Source: Aphelenchoides besseyi (lineage: Eukaryota; Nematoda; Chromadorea; Rhabditida; Aphelenchoididae). From it: a stretch of 64,000 nt of DNA. This document shows, one piece after another, positions 48,600 through 61,206 of the stretch (positions are counted from its first letter, which is position 1; the number at the start of each line of letters is the position of its first letter). Where the stretch lies: the NCBI GenBank assembly GCA_024699855.1, contig JAMPIQ010000001.1:11408001-11472000 (forward strand). The letters are read 5' to 3'. The notes beneath the pieces were generated by a model. That model ran no database searches. It was not told the origin of the DNA and was given only the letters and a program-made list of their open reading frames with translations. A program made the translations under genes and the position numbers.

Positions 48600-49705
48600 A
48601 TGGAATATCAAGAGCGAATGAATTCAGTTAACCATGTGGTTCGAGAAACACGTCGTTACGCCAACAGACTTCAACCACAGGATATTGTAAGAATAAATTT
48701 GAGCTTCTTTTGTACCTGCGTATATTTCAGATTTCAATTGGCTGTATGGCAATTATCTTGCCGATTGGTTATCTGATCCAAATTTTCTTCATTTTATCGT
48801 TTTGGTACGAGACATTCAGCGACAGCTGGTATCTGCGAGTAGTTCCGTTGACTTATATGGGACTAAATATCTACCTCAATCTGTGGATGCTCATTCGTGT
48901 CGGATCTAATGGCAATTCTGCTCCACTGCCGACGGTCATGAAACCTGGTTTCCGTTACTGTCATTCTTGTCAATTGAATGCACCGCCACGTACTTATCAT
49001 TGTCCAGGTTTGGTTTGTGTTTTTTAAATCAGTGTGATTGTTTAGTTTGTGACAAATGTATCTTCCGCCGAGATCACCACTGTTCTTTTGCTGCTACCTG
49101 CGTTGGCCATTTCAATCAACGCTACTTTGTGGCCGGGATTATAAACCTGTGGATAGTCTTGGCAATTTGCGTTTGGTAACTTAATCGCTATGTCTCAGTA
49201 TAAATTGTTTGTTTTAGTTGGAATTGGAGTTACATCTTCATGACATTGCCGCGTTTCTACGGCTTGCAAATGTGGCAAATGGTATGTCAATTTTTGTTGA
49301 TTGAGTAGTTTGCATGTCTTTTAGATGGTTCCTCATGTTGCTTTGTTTGCTGGTTACTTGACTGTCGGACAATTTTTCTCTGTCTTCTTTTTCGTCACAT
49401 CGATTTCGGCACTTTTGTTCGTTACATACCTTGTGGTCGCTCAAATGTTCTGCATTTACCGTGGACAAACACGAATGGAGTATTTGATGGTCGGTTTTCA
49501 TGGATCTTACACAACAAACTCAGTTTTTCAGGATATTTTTGCGTACAAGATGGGTTTTTGGGAGAATATTCGTCAGTCATTGGGAACTCGTTGGCCTCTG
49601 ATTTTCATTTCACCGTTCATTCCCTCGCCATTGCCTTCGGATGGTCTTTCGTTCAAGACTTCGTTTGATTCGATCGATCTTTCCAAATCGACAAAGTTTC
49701 TTTGA
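48600..49705 (+). CDS. DHHC palmitoyltransferase, ZDHHC24-like
   Basis: Six exons close in frame to 298 residues: 48600-48686, 48731-49007, 49046-49175, 49218-49281, 49325-49489, 49532-49705. The zinc-finger/catalytic core reads RYCHSCQLNAPPRTYHCPVC, then DKCIFRRDHHCSFAATCVGH with the DHHC catalytic cysteine. Two hydrophobic segments precede and two to three follow it. The C-terminal marks RGQTRMEYL and RWPLIFISPFIPSPLPSDGL match ZDHHC24 (RGQTTWEWA; RWALVWLWPFLASPLPGDG). Family knowledge: membrane S-acyltransferase; ZDHHC24 substrates are poorly known. The intron 49490-49531 is in frame and without stop; I splice it because its length and TTTTTCAG end are typical and the human protein has no such insert. 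AATAAA at 49722-49727 and 49919-49924. Confidence 0.9.
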
Positions 49706-50543
49706 ACGAACGAATCTCATCAATAAACCGACAGATACGATCGTCATCGCTCTAAACTCACGTATCTTATCCCCGTTATTGTTCTTAAGCTTTAAAAACC
49801 GCTTCTCATTGCTCAATGACTCAATAGTTATCTTCGATCTTTTTTCTGTAACTGCTAACTTCCGATGTACAGTGTTGCTTTCAGTCAGTGATAATATTTG
49901 TTTCCAGAAAATGTGTTCAATAAATCGACTTAATACCATCCATGAGACTAACAGCTTAGGAGTCCAAGCAACGTCAATACGAAAAAGTAAGATGAAAGAA
50001 AAAGTGCGAGAGCAAATAAACCTGCCAAAAAGAATCTCATGCCGTTTGGTTTCTTTTTGCCAAACGTCATAGCGTGAGGCTCTTCAGTCTTGGTCACGTT
50101 TTCGAACTCTTTTTAACCTCACGAGAACACGAAAATTTTTGTTCTTCCGCGTCAAATTTTTCACGTTTTCAACTGTCGATCGTTTTCTAACAAAAGTTTG
50201 TTGACGACCCGAAAAATAGTCGATGGTGAATGAATTCGGCGATTTCTTGTTGATCGAAAGTTTCGTGATAAGAATTGAGATCGTCTCTTGCGCTCTTGTT
50301 TAGTTACTGGCTGTCGAGTGGTAATCGAAAATAAAATGTGGTTTCTCTGCGCTCGTTCACTTTCCCTCCACTGCTCTTTGGTCGATGGATGCCGTTCGGT
50401 CGGCCGTTGAAAATTCGTTTCTCTTCAATTGCATCAGACTCTTTTGAAATTCTACTTTTTCGAATAAAACAACTGAGTGTTGATGTTCGTTTAAATGCAA
50501 CTTTTGCGTGTTATTGACTTCTTGTTCGAAGATTAGTTTCAGC
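49706..50543. other. Intergenic region
   Basis: About 840 bp holding two candidate poly(A) signals of the DHHC gene (49722-49727, 49919-49924) and the presumed promoter of the phosphofructokinase gene. A TTTCAG lies two bases before the next ATG (an acceptor ending at 50542). No other gene seen. Confidence 0.5.
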
Positions 50544-53507
50544 ATGGCGGAGGAAACTCCCATAGCTCTGCACAAGTTGGATGGGCAGCCGCTGGAGTTG
50601 CACGATTCTGTGGCCAAACGACTGCAAATCACGTCAAAATTGGCCACTGAAACGGGCCGAGAAGGCACTGATCTGCGATATTTGGAGTATATTGGACAAT
50701 CGATGGCCGTTTTTACGAGTGGTGGCGACTCTTCAGGTTTGTGCTAATTGATTAACGAATTCATTGGTTGCGGGCTTTAAGGAATGAACTCGGCAGTTCG
50801 TAGTGTTGTTCGTATGGGATTATATTTGGGCTGCAAGGTTTATTTGATTTACGAAGGATATCAAGGTAGTTGAGAATACGAAATGGACTTTCAACTGTGG
50901 GTTCAGGGATGATTGATGGTGGTGACAATATTCGAGAAGCCGATTGGAATGCCGTTTCGGACATCATTCAACGGGGTGGAACGGTAAGATGAACTCAAAC
51001 TTTTTATATTTACAAAGATATTTAGATTATTGGATCGGCTCGATGCAAAGACTTTCGAGAACAACATGGTCGCTTGAAGGTTTGTTAATTTCATCAGAGT
51101 TCATTACCAGTTATGTTAAGGCGGCAGAAAATTTGATCGAACGCGATATTACCAATCTTGTTTGCATTGGAGGTGATGGTTCCTTGACCGGAGCAAACAC
51201 CTTTCGTCAAGAATGGCCCGAGTTAGTCAACGAGCTTGTGAAGCAGGGACGAATTACGAAGGAAAAAGCGGAGAAATGTTCGAATATTCAGGTTTGTGGT
51301 TGTCTTTTACTTTCATCAGATGGTAGTTTAGATTGTCGGACTTGTTGGATCAATTGACAACGATTTTTGTGGCACTGATATGACAATCGGAACGGATTCG
51401 GCACTTCAACGAATTATTGAAGCAATCGATTCTGTGGTTTCAACCGCACAGTCTCATCAACGTGCGTTCGTTATCGAAGTAATGGGTCGTCATTGCGGTT
51501 ATTTGGCATTGGTTGCTGCTCTTGCTTCTGAGGCCGATTTCTGTTTCATTCCCGAATGGCCACCACCACAAAATTGGCGCAACATTTTGTGCGATAAATT
51601 GGCACATTCGCGTAGTATGGGTTGTCGATTGAATATCGTAATTGTTGCGGAAGGCGCCATTGACCGTGAGGGGGTAGCAATAACGTCAGATATGGTTTGC
51701 AAATTGATCAAAGACACTTTGCATTACGATACACGTACAACTGTTTTGGGTCACGTACAACGAGGCGGTAATCCATCGGCATTCGATCGTCTGCTTGGTT
51801 GTCGAATGGGAGCAGAAGCAACTTTGGCGTTAATGGAAGCAACACCCGAAACGGTAATAGATCGTTGATGTTTGTTTTACGATATAATTTCAAGGAGCCA
51901 TGTGTCATTTCGATTGATGGAAATGTCATGGTTCGTGTACCCTTGATGGAATGTGTACGTCGAACTCAAGCTGTACAAAAGGCCATGGACACCAAAGATT
52001 TTGAGTTAGCCGTAAAACTACGTGGTCGTTCATTCCAACGAAATTTGCTCACTTATCGTTTGTTGACGAAACTGAAAGCTCCGCAGGAAAAAGACAATCT
52101 CTCGGATGGAAAGTCGTATAACGTGAGTGTTAGATGTTGTTTGCTCAGTTCGTTGATCAATTCAGATGGCTGTTATGAACATTGGAGCACCTGCAGGAGG
52201 TGAATACGAGAATGAAGAACCAATTGTAGTGTTCAAATTTAGGAATGAACGCAGCAGTTCGATCTTTTGTTCGAATGGGATTATATCATCACTGCAATGT
52301 CTATGGAGTGTACAATTCATTTGAAGGATTGGCTTCTGGACAAATTAAAGTAACAGAAATTGCATTGAAAGATAGAAAGTTTGTTTTAGAAAATGAGTTG
52401 GAACGACGTGACAAATTGGGTTATGCACGGTGGTTCATTTTTGGGCACTCAGAAGCAATTGCCGGATAAACTTTTGGACAAAATTGCTCAGGTTTTGACC
52501 GAATACAAAATCCATGGTCTTCTGATGGTCGGTGGCTTCGAAGTAAGAATAAGATATGAGGAGTAATGTGATTGTTCACGTTTATAGGCTTATCATTCGT
52601 TGAATATTTTGGCTAATGCTCGTGAACAATACGAAGCTTTTCGTATTCCAATGGTAATTATCCCGTGTACAATTAGCAATAATCTGCCCGGTACCTCGTT
52701 GTCTCTTGGTTCCGATACCGCAGCAAACGAAATTTGTCATATGATCGATAAGATCAAACAATCGGCGACGGGAACAAAACGTCGAGTTTTCATTATCGAA
52801 ACAATGGGCGGATATTGCGGGTATGTTTGCTTGCATCTATGAATTATCGAATTTGTGTTTCTAGTTACTTGGCGACAATCTCAGCATTGGCCACTGGAGC
52901 TGACAATGCGTACGTTTTCGAAGAAAAGTTCACAGTCGACGATATCAAAGCTGATGTGCGAGTGATTACGGAAAAAATGAAACGTGGAGTCCAACGTTAT
53001 TTGATTATTCGTTCTGAGAAGGCGAACAAAAACTACACGACCGAATTTGTTCAACAACTCTTCAGTGAAGAAGGAAAGGGAGAGGTAAATTGGCTGAAAG
53101 TCTGCTTTAAAACGTGATTTCTATTTTAGTTCAGCACTCGAATTAACGTTCTTGGACACGCACAACAGGGCGGCAATCCGACACCATTCGATCGAAATAT
53201 GGGAACGAAGTTGGCAGCCCGTGCTTTGGAACATTTGATCGTTCAAGCGAAACAGTACGTGGACAGTGATTCGGGAACCAACAAAGCGACCGGAAGCGAC
53301 TCGGCAACACTTCTTGGATTGCGAGGTCGTCACGTGCAGTTCACTTCGGCTGAAGAATTGTGCAAAGAAACCGATTTCGAACATCGTCTACCAACTGATC
53401 AGTGGTGGTTGAAATTGCGTCCTTTGTTGCGTATTCTGGCCAAACACAACACGATTTATAAGACCGAGTCCTACGAAGTGCCGGAGATTGAAGGCGAATT
53501 CGATTAG
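50544..53507 (+). CDS. pfk-1.1: ATP-dependent 6-phosphofructokinase
   Basis: Thirteen exons close in frame to 817 residues: 50544-50736, 50782-50865, 50907-50983, 51026-51079, 51121-51291, 51332-51853, 51895-52122, 52166-52199, 52243-52349, 52390-52542, 52588-52820, 52865-53084, 53130-53507. Two tandem PFK halves are visible, as in animal enzymes (about 780 residues). The N half has the ATP loop [20 protein letters not shown], the [10 protein letters not shown] motif, the catalytic [18 protein letters not shown] and [13 protein letters not shown]. The C half has [35 protein letters not shown] and [13 protein letters not shown], which in animals forms the allosteric site. Family knowledge: the committed step of glycolysis in cytosol. 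A 50-residue N-terminal extension precedes the core. AATAAA at 53625-53630. Symbol by analogy with C. elegans (its pfk-1.1 is X-linked, from memory). Confidence 0.94.
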
Positions 53508-53624
53508 AAGGCCTGATAACAAGGTCTTTAGTTTCAATCGTAGGGAGATCTTATAGGCATTTTTATCCATGTAGTAGTAGTTCAGATAAACGCGTTTGTC
53601 CAGTTTGTGTATAGATAGAAATCG

Positions 53625-53630
53625 AATAAA
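53625..53630 (+). promoter_or_regulatory. Poly(A) signal of the phosphofructokinase gene
   Basis: AATAAA 118 bases after the stop. The next same-strand ATG (53683) follows after only about 50 bases, the closest same-strand spacing in the window. Confidence 0.7.
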
Positions 53631-53682
53631 TTGTTTAACTAATTGATGAATATGTAAACAAAAATTACCCAAAGATAATTAA

Positions 53683-54849
53683 ATGATTCTTTCATTCTTG
53701 TATAACGATCGAACAATGTTGGCCGCGTTGTTTCGTTTCTCTGTTCTGCTCGAATTTGGTAGATTTCCTGTGATTTGGTCATTTCATTTGTCTGGTTTAG
53801 TGGAAGCAATTATCTTCGGGATTGGATGTCTCTTCGTGAGTTGCGCCAAAAATCGAAGACAAACTCGAGCATCTCTTTTACCTGATGCTAAGAATGCAGA
53901 ACGCAAGGAGAAAACGGCTCCATCAACCAAAACGTCCAAACAAACTCCAAGTGCATATTCAAAGAAGTCGTCGAAGAAAACAACCAAAACTCTCAAGAGC
54001 ACCAAGTCCAAGAAGAAAAAGCGCCAAGTTCAGACTCCATCGCGAAAATCGTCAACTCACACCTCCAACCGCAAATCCAAAAAACAAAAGGTAATCGATT
54101 TCCGTTCTTTTTATTCGTTTTTTTAGGTGGCACTTCGTGCCCAAGAAAAGCCGCAGCTCCAGCTCGAACTCACTCCAGCAGCTAAACCAAAAAACAAAAT
54201 CGTTGTTCCTTCAGTCGTTGACACTGAATCGAACGGCTCAGCACCTCCAGAATCTAAAGTGGATCAAAAGTCTCCTACAAAGTCGCCGTCGGCTAAAGAA
54301 GTGGATTGTCAAGCGACGTCACTTGGGGAATATCAAAAAACTGAAGAAGGATCCCGTCTGAGCAAAATGGGGGACTTAACAGCTGAAATTCGCTTTGGTC
54401 AACAGGACTGTCCGCCTGAAGTTCCGGTGATCCCGCGAGCCCAAAAAAGTGACAAGGAACTTCGCAATCAAGCTCGAAAAGCATTCGAACGTTTTCGTGA
54501 TCAGGTCGGCTACTGAAATGATCTAATTGCTAAGTCGTTCATTTTCAGTACAAAGATGGTGGGAAAAAGAAAAAGGAAGGAGAATTGAAGGAAGCAGCTG
54601 CCGATCCAGCAAAGGATGCTGACACCAAAAAAGTGTCCTCAACCACGAAATCAATGAAACACAAAGAAATTGTAATCTGTGATTTTGATGTTTTCCTTTC
54701 ACGTTTGTTTTCAGAGCACGACCATTGATGCAAACAATCCGCCGTCTGGCTCCGTCGAACTGTTCGGTGGTAAACTTGCAAAAATCGAATACAAAGAAGA
54801 TCGACTGCCGTTTGCTGCTCCAAAAAAGCCACCTAATCGCACATCTTGA
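53683..54849 (+). CDS. Lysine-rich single-pass membrane protein of unknown function
   Basis: Five exons close in frame to 333 residues: 53683-53758, 53801-54090, 54127-54504, 54549-54671, 54715-54849. The first intron (42 bp) is in frame and stop-free but has GTAGAT and TTTAG ends; removing it brings together two hydrophobic stretches (LAALFRFSVLLEF and VEAIIFGIGCLFVSC) as a possible signal anchor. Behind it comes a strongly basic Ser/Thr/Lys segment (many SKK, TKT, KKKK steps), then Pro/Glu-rich and mixed-charge sequence including an amphipathic ELRNQARKAFERF. No known domain recognised. An alternative 3' end is possible: a coding-like stretch at 54875-55009 follows a TTTTTTAG acceptor. The start lies about 50 bases after the phosphofructokinase poly(A) signal, so joint transcription is possible. 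Confidence 0.6.
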
Positions 54850-55553
54850 ATTTACATCTTCGTGCATTTTTTAGCCACAAATAAACACTACGGTCTCTTT
54901 GAAAACGGATCTTAATCGCACAGCTGCAAATTCAACGGAATTCACAGACCCGTTCGAATGGGCACGTGCAAACGATGATCGTCCTTATGCGATGAACTAC
55001 GAAAGATGACATTCTCAAGCGCGCGACCGGACCCATTTGACCATATTTCTGCATAAACAGAAACGTTTCGGCCGTCCATGTTAATCATCGTCTGCCGCGG
55101 CGTTTAGAACGATCGCTTGGAATGTTCGGATGAGTTGCACGAGCAATTTGATGGTCATTTTGTTTTCTGAGTTGTCGACATTCGAATACCCAACAGTTCG
55201 CCATGTTGCCCGCATTTTATGGCCATGAGTTCATTGAAGCTCTGGGGTGTGTACTGTCGTAAATGTACGCGCGTGTCCCCGTTTCTGTCGCTTTTAAAAT
55301 TTCGATCGCGTTCGATTGACCTATTCGATTGATGGTAGACCGGAGCTAAACTGTCAAATGGACTGAAGAAAAGTCTACGGCCGACAAAATGTTTTTTCTT
55401 CTCGTTGTCTACCGCGATTTTGTTGTAAACCCGGGCATTGGCTTTTGAGTCCATTAAGTCGGATGGCTCTTCTTCAATGTGCTCTTAATTCAAATTTACC
55501 GTTTGTTTTTAGTTTGATTTTGTCCCTTTTACATCGATCGGCTCCATCTACTC
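54850..55553. other. Spacer with a candidate alternative exon
   Basis: 54875-55009 reads as 45 codons ending in a stop (inside it DPFEWARANDDRPYAMNYER) directly after a TTTTTTAG acceptor, in the same phase as a phase-0 exon, but I find no good phase-0 GT donor upstream. AATAAA at 54880-54885 overlaps it. The rest is presumed laminin gene promoter; no other gene seen. Confidence 0.4.
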
Positions 55554-58500
55554 ATGGTCGGACTGTGGTGGCTTCTCGTCTTGGCCCTAGTTGGAGCTCA
55601 ACCAGCCGAAAAAACTCCGCGTTTGGATCCTCAACACTATCGAGCTGGTATTGTGGAAAAGTAGCTCTTGGTAGTCATGTTTCCATTTTAGCAACAAGTC
55701 CATGTGTCGATCAAAACGGCGTGCCACAACGATGTGTTCCCGACTTCATTAACGCTGCTTTCAACTTACACGTCGAGGTAACAAATACGTGCGGTACCCG
55801 TGGACCAACAAAGTGAGTGGTCGATTGGCTGTTCATTTATTTTGTTTTACTTTGAATTTCAGTTTCTGTGTTCAAACTGGACATACGGGAAAAAGGAAAG
55901 ACTGCGATATATGCGATGACAGAGATCCAGTAAGTTATAGAAGCAATAAAATATATTAATCGATCGTGCTTTTTAGAGACATTCACATCCAGTGAGTTCA
56001 GCGAACATACATCACAATGTAAATGCAATGTCAAATTATTTCAGGCCAAATATCTTACCGATTTTAACGATCCAAGACATGAAACATGGTGGCAGTCCGA
56101 TACGATGCGTGATGGCATTCAATATCCAGTTTCTGTCAATTTGACAATTCGTCTTGGGAAGTCGTACGACATCACTTATGTCCGATTGAAGTTTGTCAGT
56201 CCACGACCGGAGAGTTTTGTGATTTACAAGAAAACAAAACCGGATAGCGAGTGGGTTCCATGGCAATTTTATAGTGGCTCTTGTCGTACAACGTTTCGAA
56301 TGTCCGACAAAGCTCCGATCTTGCCGGGAAACGAGGCTGTAGCTCAGTGTACACGCGAGTATTCGGATATCTCGCCCTTGACCGGCTCCACGATTGCATT
56401 CTCGACTCTTGAAGGACGACCGTCGGCTGAGAACTTTGAAGAGAGCGAGACTCTACAGGATTGGGTCACTGCATCGGAAATCAAGATCGTTTTGACTCGT
56501 CAAAACACCTACGGTGATGAGATTTTCCGCGATCCTCGAGTTCTCAGTTCGTATTACTACGCAATCTCTGATTTGGCGGTTGGTGGCCGTTGCAAATGTA
56601 ATGGTCATGCGAGTCAATGTGTCTCATCGACGGGAGAAAGTGTCCAACAACTGGTCTGCAAATGTGAGCACAACACCGCTGGAGTCGATTGTAACGAATG
56701 CCATTCGTTCTATCAAGATCGACCGTGGAAAGCAGCCACATCGACCGAAGCGAACGAGTGTCTACGTGAGTTTAATGCGAGAGAGAAAGGTTGAAGAGAT
56801 CGTTTAGCGTGTAATTGCACTGGACTGTCGAATCGATGTTTTTTCGATGAGAAACTGTACGAGGAAACAGGTCACGGAGGTCATTGTATCGATTGTGCTG
56901 GAAATACCCAAGTGAGTGAGGGCAACTGGATTGTGCTGATTAGCGAATTTAGGGTCCACATTGTGAGGAGTGTGTTGCTAACCATTGGCGACGACCACGT
57001 GAACATTACTGCACGGCGTGTCAATGTAATGAAGTTGGATCGGAGACCCAGCAATGCGATGCGACCGGTCAATGCAAATGCAAACCGGGAGTCACGGGTC
57101 AGTTTTGTGATCGATGCGAAAATGGTTTCTACGATTTCGGTCCGAACGGCTGCAAGTAAGTGGTCCGAGTCGATTTCTGCCACCGTTGACTGTTCAGAGA
57201 TTGTTATTGTGATGTGGCTGGATCGGCGAACAATATCCCACAGTGCTCGTCGACAGATGGAGCTTGTAATTGCAAAGTGAACGTCGAAGGTCAACGTTGT
57301 GACAAATGCAAACCTGGATACTTCAATTTGGATCTCCAAAATCCCTACGGTTGTTCGCCGTGTTTCTGTTACGGTCATTCGTCCATTTGCCAACCAGCCG
57401 AGGGTTTCTATGCGTACAACGAGTCCTCGCTTTTCAACGAAGACGTCGAGCAGTGGACAGCAGGATCGGATGCTCGACCAGAAGACGTTCAATGGGCCCA
57501 GTTGGACAAGGCGGTGGCAATTTCACAACTCGATCATTATCCCGTCTACTTCTTTGCTCCGAAGAAATATCTCGGAGATCAGCGATTCGCTTACAATCAG
57601 GAGTTGTCCTTCACTTTCCGACTGCAACAATCCGAACCTGCGAAGCCGAGTATTCGGGATGTGATTTTGGTTGGAGCTAACGGTCAAGAGTTGACTCTTT
57701 CCATCACTGCACAAAACAATCTGCCGCCCTCATCTACCGAGCAGACTTATCGTTTTCGAGTGCACGCAAACTCTCAACTCCAATGGAATCCTCGACTTCG
57801 TGAGATTGATTTCATTGGAATTCTGTCCAATTTGACTGCAATCAAAATTCGAGGAACCTACTCGAATGGCGGTAAGTTGACTGCTTTGTTGTTAAAATCT
57901 CTTGGATTTAAGACGTCGGGTTCCTCTCCAACTTTCGACTCGGTTCCGCTGGTCTAGTGGTTCCGGAAGGCGCTGAGACTCAACCGGCTGAGTGGGTCGA
58001 GAGCTGTCAATGCGGCGAAGAATACGTGGGCCAGTTCTGTGAGTCTTGTGCTTCGGGCTACAAACGTGTGTTCCCGTTCGGTGGACCTTTGGCCAAATGT
58101 ATCAAGTGCGATTGTCACGGACATTCTGATTCTTGTGATGCCGAATCCGGAGCTTGTATTTGTCAACATAACACCGCTGGAGATACTTGCGAACATTGTG
58201 CTCGTGGTTATTACGGCGATGCATTGGACGGAACTGAAGACGGATGCAAGAAATGCGATTGTCCAGAGAACGGTCCTTGTATTCTAATGAATGATGGAGA
58301 TACGATCTGTACCGAATGCCCCGAAGGATACATTGGATCACGGTAATATTAATTGAACGTAATTAACCTTAATTTATTTAGTTGTGAATTTTGCAACGAC
58401 GAATACTATGGAGATCCAGCGACTTACCGAGGATGTCAAAAATGTGATTGTAATGGAAACATCGATCCAAATTCTATTGGCAATTGTGATTCGTGAGTAA

Positions 58501-61206
58501 TGAAAGAAGCGCATTTACTAACATCAATTATCTCAGAATGACTGGAGAATGTCGTCGTTGTATATTCCACACCACAGGCTTCAATTGCGAGAAGTGTGAA
58601 GCCGGTTTTTGGGGCGATGCATTGATCGAGCCGAAAGGCGACTGCAAACCCTGCAATTGCTATGCACCAGGAACTCGACGTCCAACAGCCGATTACGACA
58701 AACTCGAATGTCGACAATCTGATGGTCAGTGCGATTGTCAGCCCAATGTTGTCGGTCAATTTTGCGATCGTTGTGAGGTTTGTGCGCATACCCACTGGCA
58801 TTCAAATCCTTGATTTTAAGGCTGGATTCTTCAATCTGACTTCCGGTTCTGGATGCGAATCGTGTGATTGCGATCCGTTGGGTAGTTTGAATACCACGTG
58901 CGAAGTAGTCACCGGTCAATGTACTTGCAAGCCGGGAGTCACTGGACGAAAATGCGATCAATGTGCTCTGGATCACTTCGGTTTTTCTACCGAAGGTTGT
59001 GAACCGTGCAATTGCAATGAAGATGGATCAGAACCTCTACCCTGTGACCCAAAAACAGGACAATGTTTGTGTTACGAGTATGTTGAAGGTCTTCAATGTG
59101 ATCGGTGCGTTGAAAATCGCTACAATTTGGCTGAAGGATGTTTGGAGTGCGATAAATGCTACGATGTAATTGCCCATAGACGAAATAAAGTGAAAGAACG
59201 AATCGAAAAACTGCGCGTTGATTTGGACGATATTCAGAGCAATAAGGTGAAAGTTGTAAACATGGAGTTTGATGCACAAGTGCAAGAAGTTCGACAACAA
59301 GTCGAAGATCTGCATGAGAAAGCCACCAGTAAACTCGGTTAGTTGACACCTAAATAACCACATTGACATCAAACAATTTCAGATAAAGACGAAGCGAAAA
59401 TGAGCGGTCAAGTGAACGATGTGAAACAACGAGTTCAAGGTGCACGAGCGTCGGTTAAGGACGTGGATGGAAAGTTGCGAGAAATCGAGGAGAAGGCCGC
59501 TTATGTTGAACTGGAAATCAAAAGACTGCAAATGGATAAGGGTATGTGCTGTTGCTCTCATAGTTATAGACAAGTGTGTTCAGATGGCATCCTGCAGGAA
59601 TTGGACAATGCGATCAGCCACGTCGATCGAGAAGGTCAAATACAATTGCAAAATGCTCAGAATGCGGCCAATCGATTCGGAGATCGCAGTCAACAGCTCT
59701 CGGATTTGGCCGATGAAGCGCGTCGAGCTGTTGCTGGACAGGAACAACAGAAGAAATCGATTGAAGAAGCCGCCGATCGAACGGCCAATTTGTCGAAACA
59801 AGCTCTTGCCGAGGCCAACGAAGCAATTTACGGCGCATCAACTACCAGTCAACAGATTGAGACGTTGAATGACCAGTTGAAGAAGACAAAGTCGGCGTTG
59901 AACGTCACTCGATCGTTGGCCGAACAAGAGAATGCCGATGCACAGAAGACCTACGATGATGCGGTGGATAAACTGAGTCGTGTCGAGAGTGTGAAGTTGA
60001 CTGATGTAACTCCGGAAGATTTGTCTGACGATGCTCAAAACCAAAAAGAAGAGGCTTCGCTTTCTCTGACTAATGCACGCGAGAAAATCAACGAGAACAC
60101 GCAACAACTGGAAGATGCTCGGACCGCTCTAGCCGCAGCCGAACACGACCTACGAGCAGCTCGTGCTCAGCAAGAGGTAAGTGCTTGATAATCTATATTA
60201 ACGCGAAAACGAGATTTCAGCAAACAATAGCTGCGTTGAGAGACGTTGAAGCAGCTCGTAATCGTTCAAAAGATGCCTTTGATTTGGCCACAAAAACCTG
60301 GAACGATGCTCAAGGATCATTGGACTCGTTAACCGGTAGCAAACAAGTAGAGAGATGAAAGTACTAAACGACGATTTCAGATTTCAACGACAATATCGAT
60401 GCAAGTAAAGAAGAAGCTATGCGACAGCTAGAAAAGTTGGAGGACGTTCAACGACAAATCGAAGAAGCACGCAGCACTACGGCCATTGCTGAGGCCAATA
60501 TTGGAAGCGCAAAGTTGGATGCACAGCAAGCAGAAAAGATGGCCGAGAAGGCTCTTGAAGATGCAAACAAGATTGCGGAAGTAAGTGAAGTCTCCTTATA
60601 CTTTGATTCCTGCGTTCTATTTAGCAAGCTGCCAGTTTGAAGGAGAAGACCGAGTCGATGAAAACCAGTGCTCAAAGTCAAAAAGAAACACTGGACATGT
60701 TGATTGAATCAATTGAACAACTGGACTCGACAACTCGTGATTTTGAGAATCAGGCGCAATCTGATTTTGAACAATCGTTAGAATATCTTCGCAAAGCAAT
60801 TCTTTCTGATACGAACGCCAAAAACCTTCAAAGTCGCTTAAACGAATCTGAAGCGCAGTTGAATCGGGCGTTGACTTTGCTGAGTAAGTTGACTTCTTTC
60901 ATTGGTTTATAATAGAGTGTTAGATTCTTTTGAAGATGTGAACGACGAGCAGCTGAGTGAACTCGAACTACTTTTGGATGAGGCGGAGAAACGTTATGAT
61001 GAAGCTGAATTGAACAGCCTGAATAAAGAAGAATTTACACAAGCTGAACAATACAGAGAACTGTTGAGACAACAGCTTGACGAATTGGAAGAAGATGAGA
61101 AACGACTTCGACTTATCTACGACAATCTTCCGACCAAATGTTTCAACAATGTGGCTCTCGAAAGCAATGAAGCCATTTATTCAACTGATAGTTCAATTTC
61201 CTATTA
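55554..61206 (+). CDS. lam-2: Laminin gamma chain
   Basis: About twenty exons spanning 5.65 kb, roughly 1,580 residues (not every junction was counted). The first are 55554-55647, 55692-55812, 55863-55929, a 15-base microexon 55977-55991, and 56044-56765. Order: signal peptide ([13 protein letters not shown]), laminin N-terminal domain ([30 protein letters not shown]), laminin-type EGF repeats, a laminin IV A domain from about 57420 to 57950, more LE repeats, and from about 59170 a long coiled coil to the end. A single IV domain after the first LE block identifies gamma. The nidogen-binding loop NIDPNSIGN is present at 58458-58484. The end LPTKCFN keeps the cysteine for the disulfide with the beta chain. 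Family knowledge: secreted basement-membrane heterotrimer with alpha and beta. Symbol by C. elegans orthology. Confidence 0.94.
55977..55991 (+). other. 15-base microexon of laminin gamma
   Basis: Five codons (Arg-His-Ser-His-Pro) between introns 55930-55976 and 55992-56043. Including it gives [17 protein letters not shown], which aligns in length with human laminin gamma-1 (AGQPHLQHGAAFLTDYN). Confidence 0.8.
58458..58484 (+). other. Nidogen-binding loop codons in laminin gamma
   Basis: The codons encode NIDPNSIGN. In vertebrate gamma-1 the equivalent NIDPNAVGN in LE module III4 gives high-affinity nidogen binding through Asp, Asn and Val; Asp and Asn are kept and Val is replaced by Ile. 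Confidence 0.8.

Noticed and set aside
56881..57492. 203-codon minus-strand frame
   Set aside because: It is the antisense shadow of laminin EGF-like and IV domain coding sequence.
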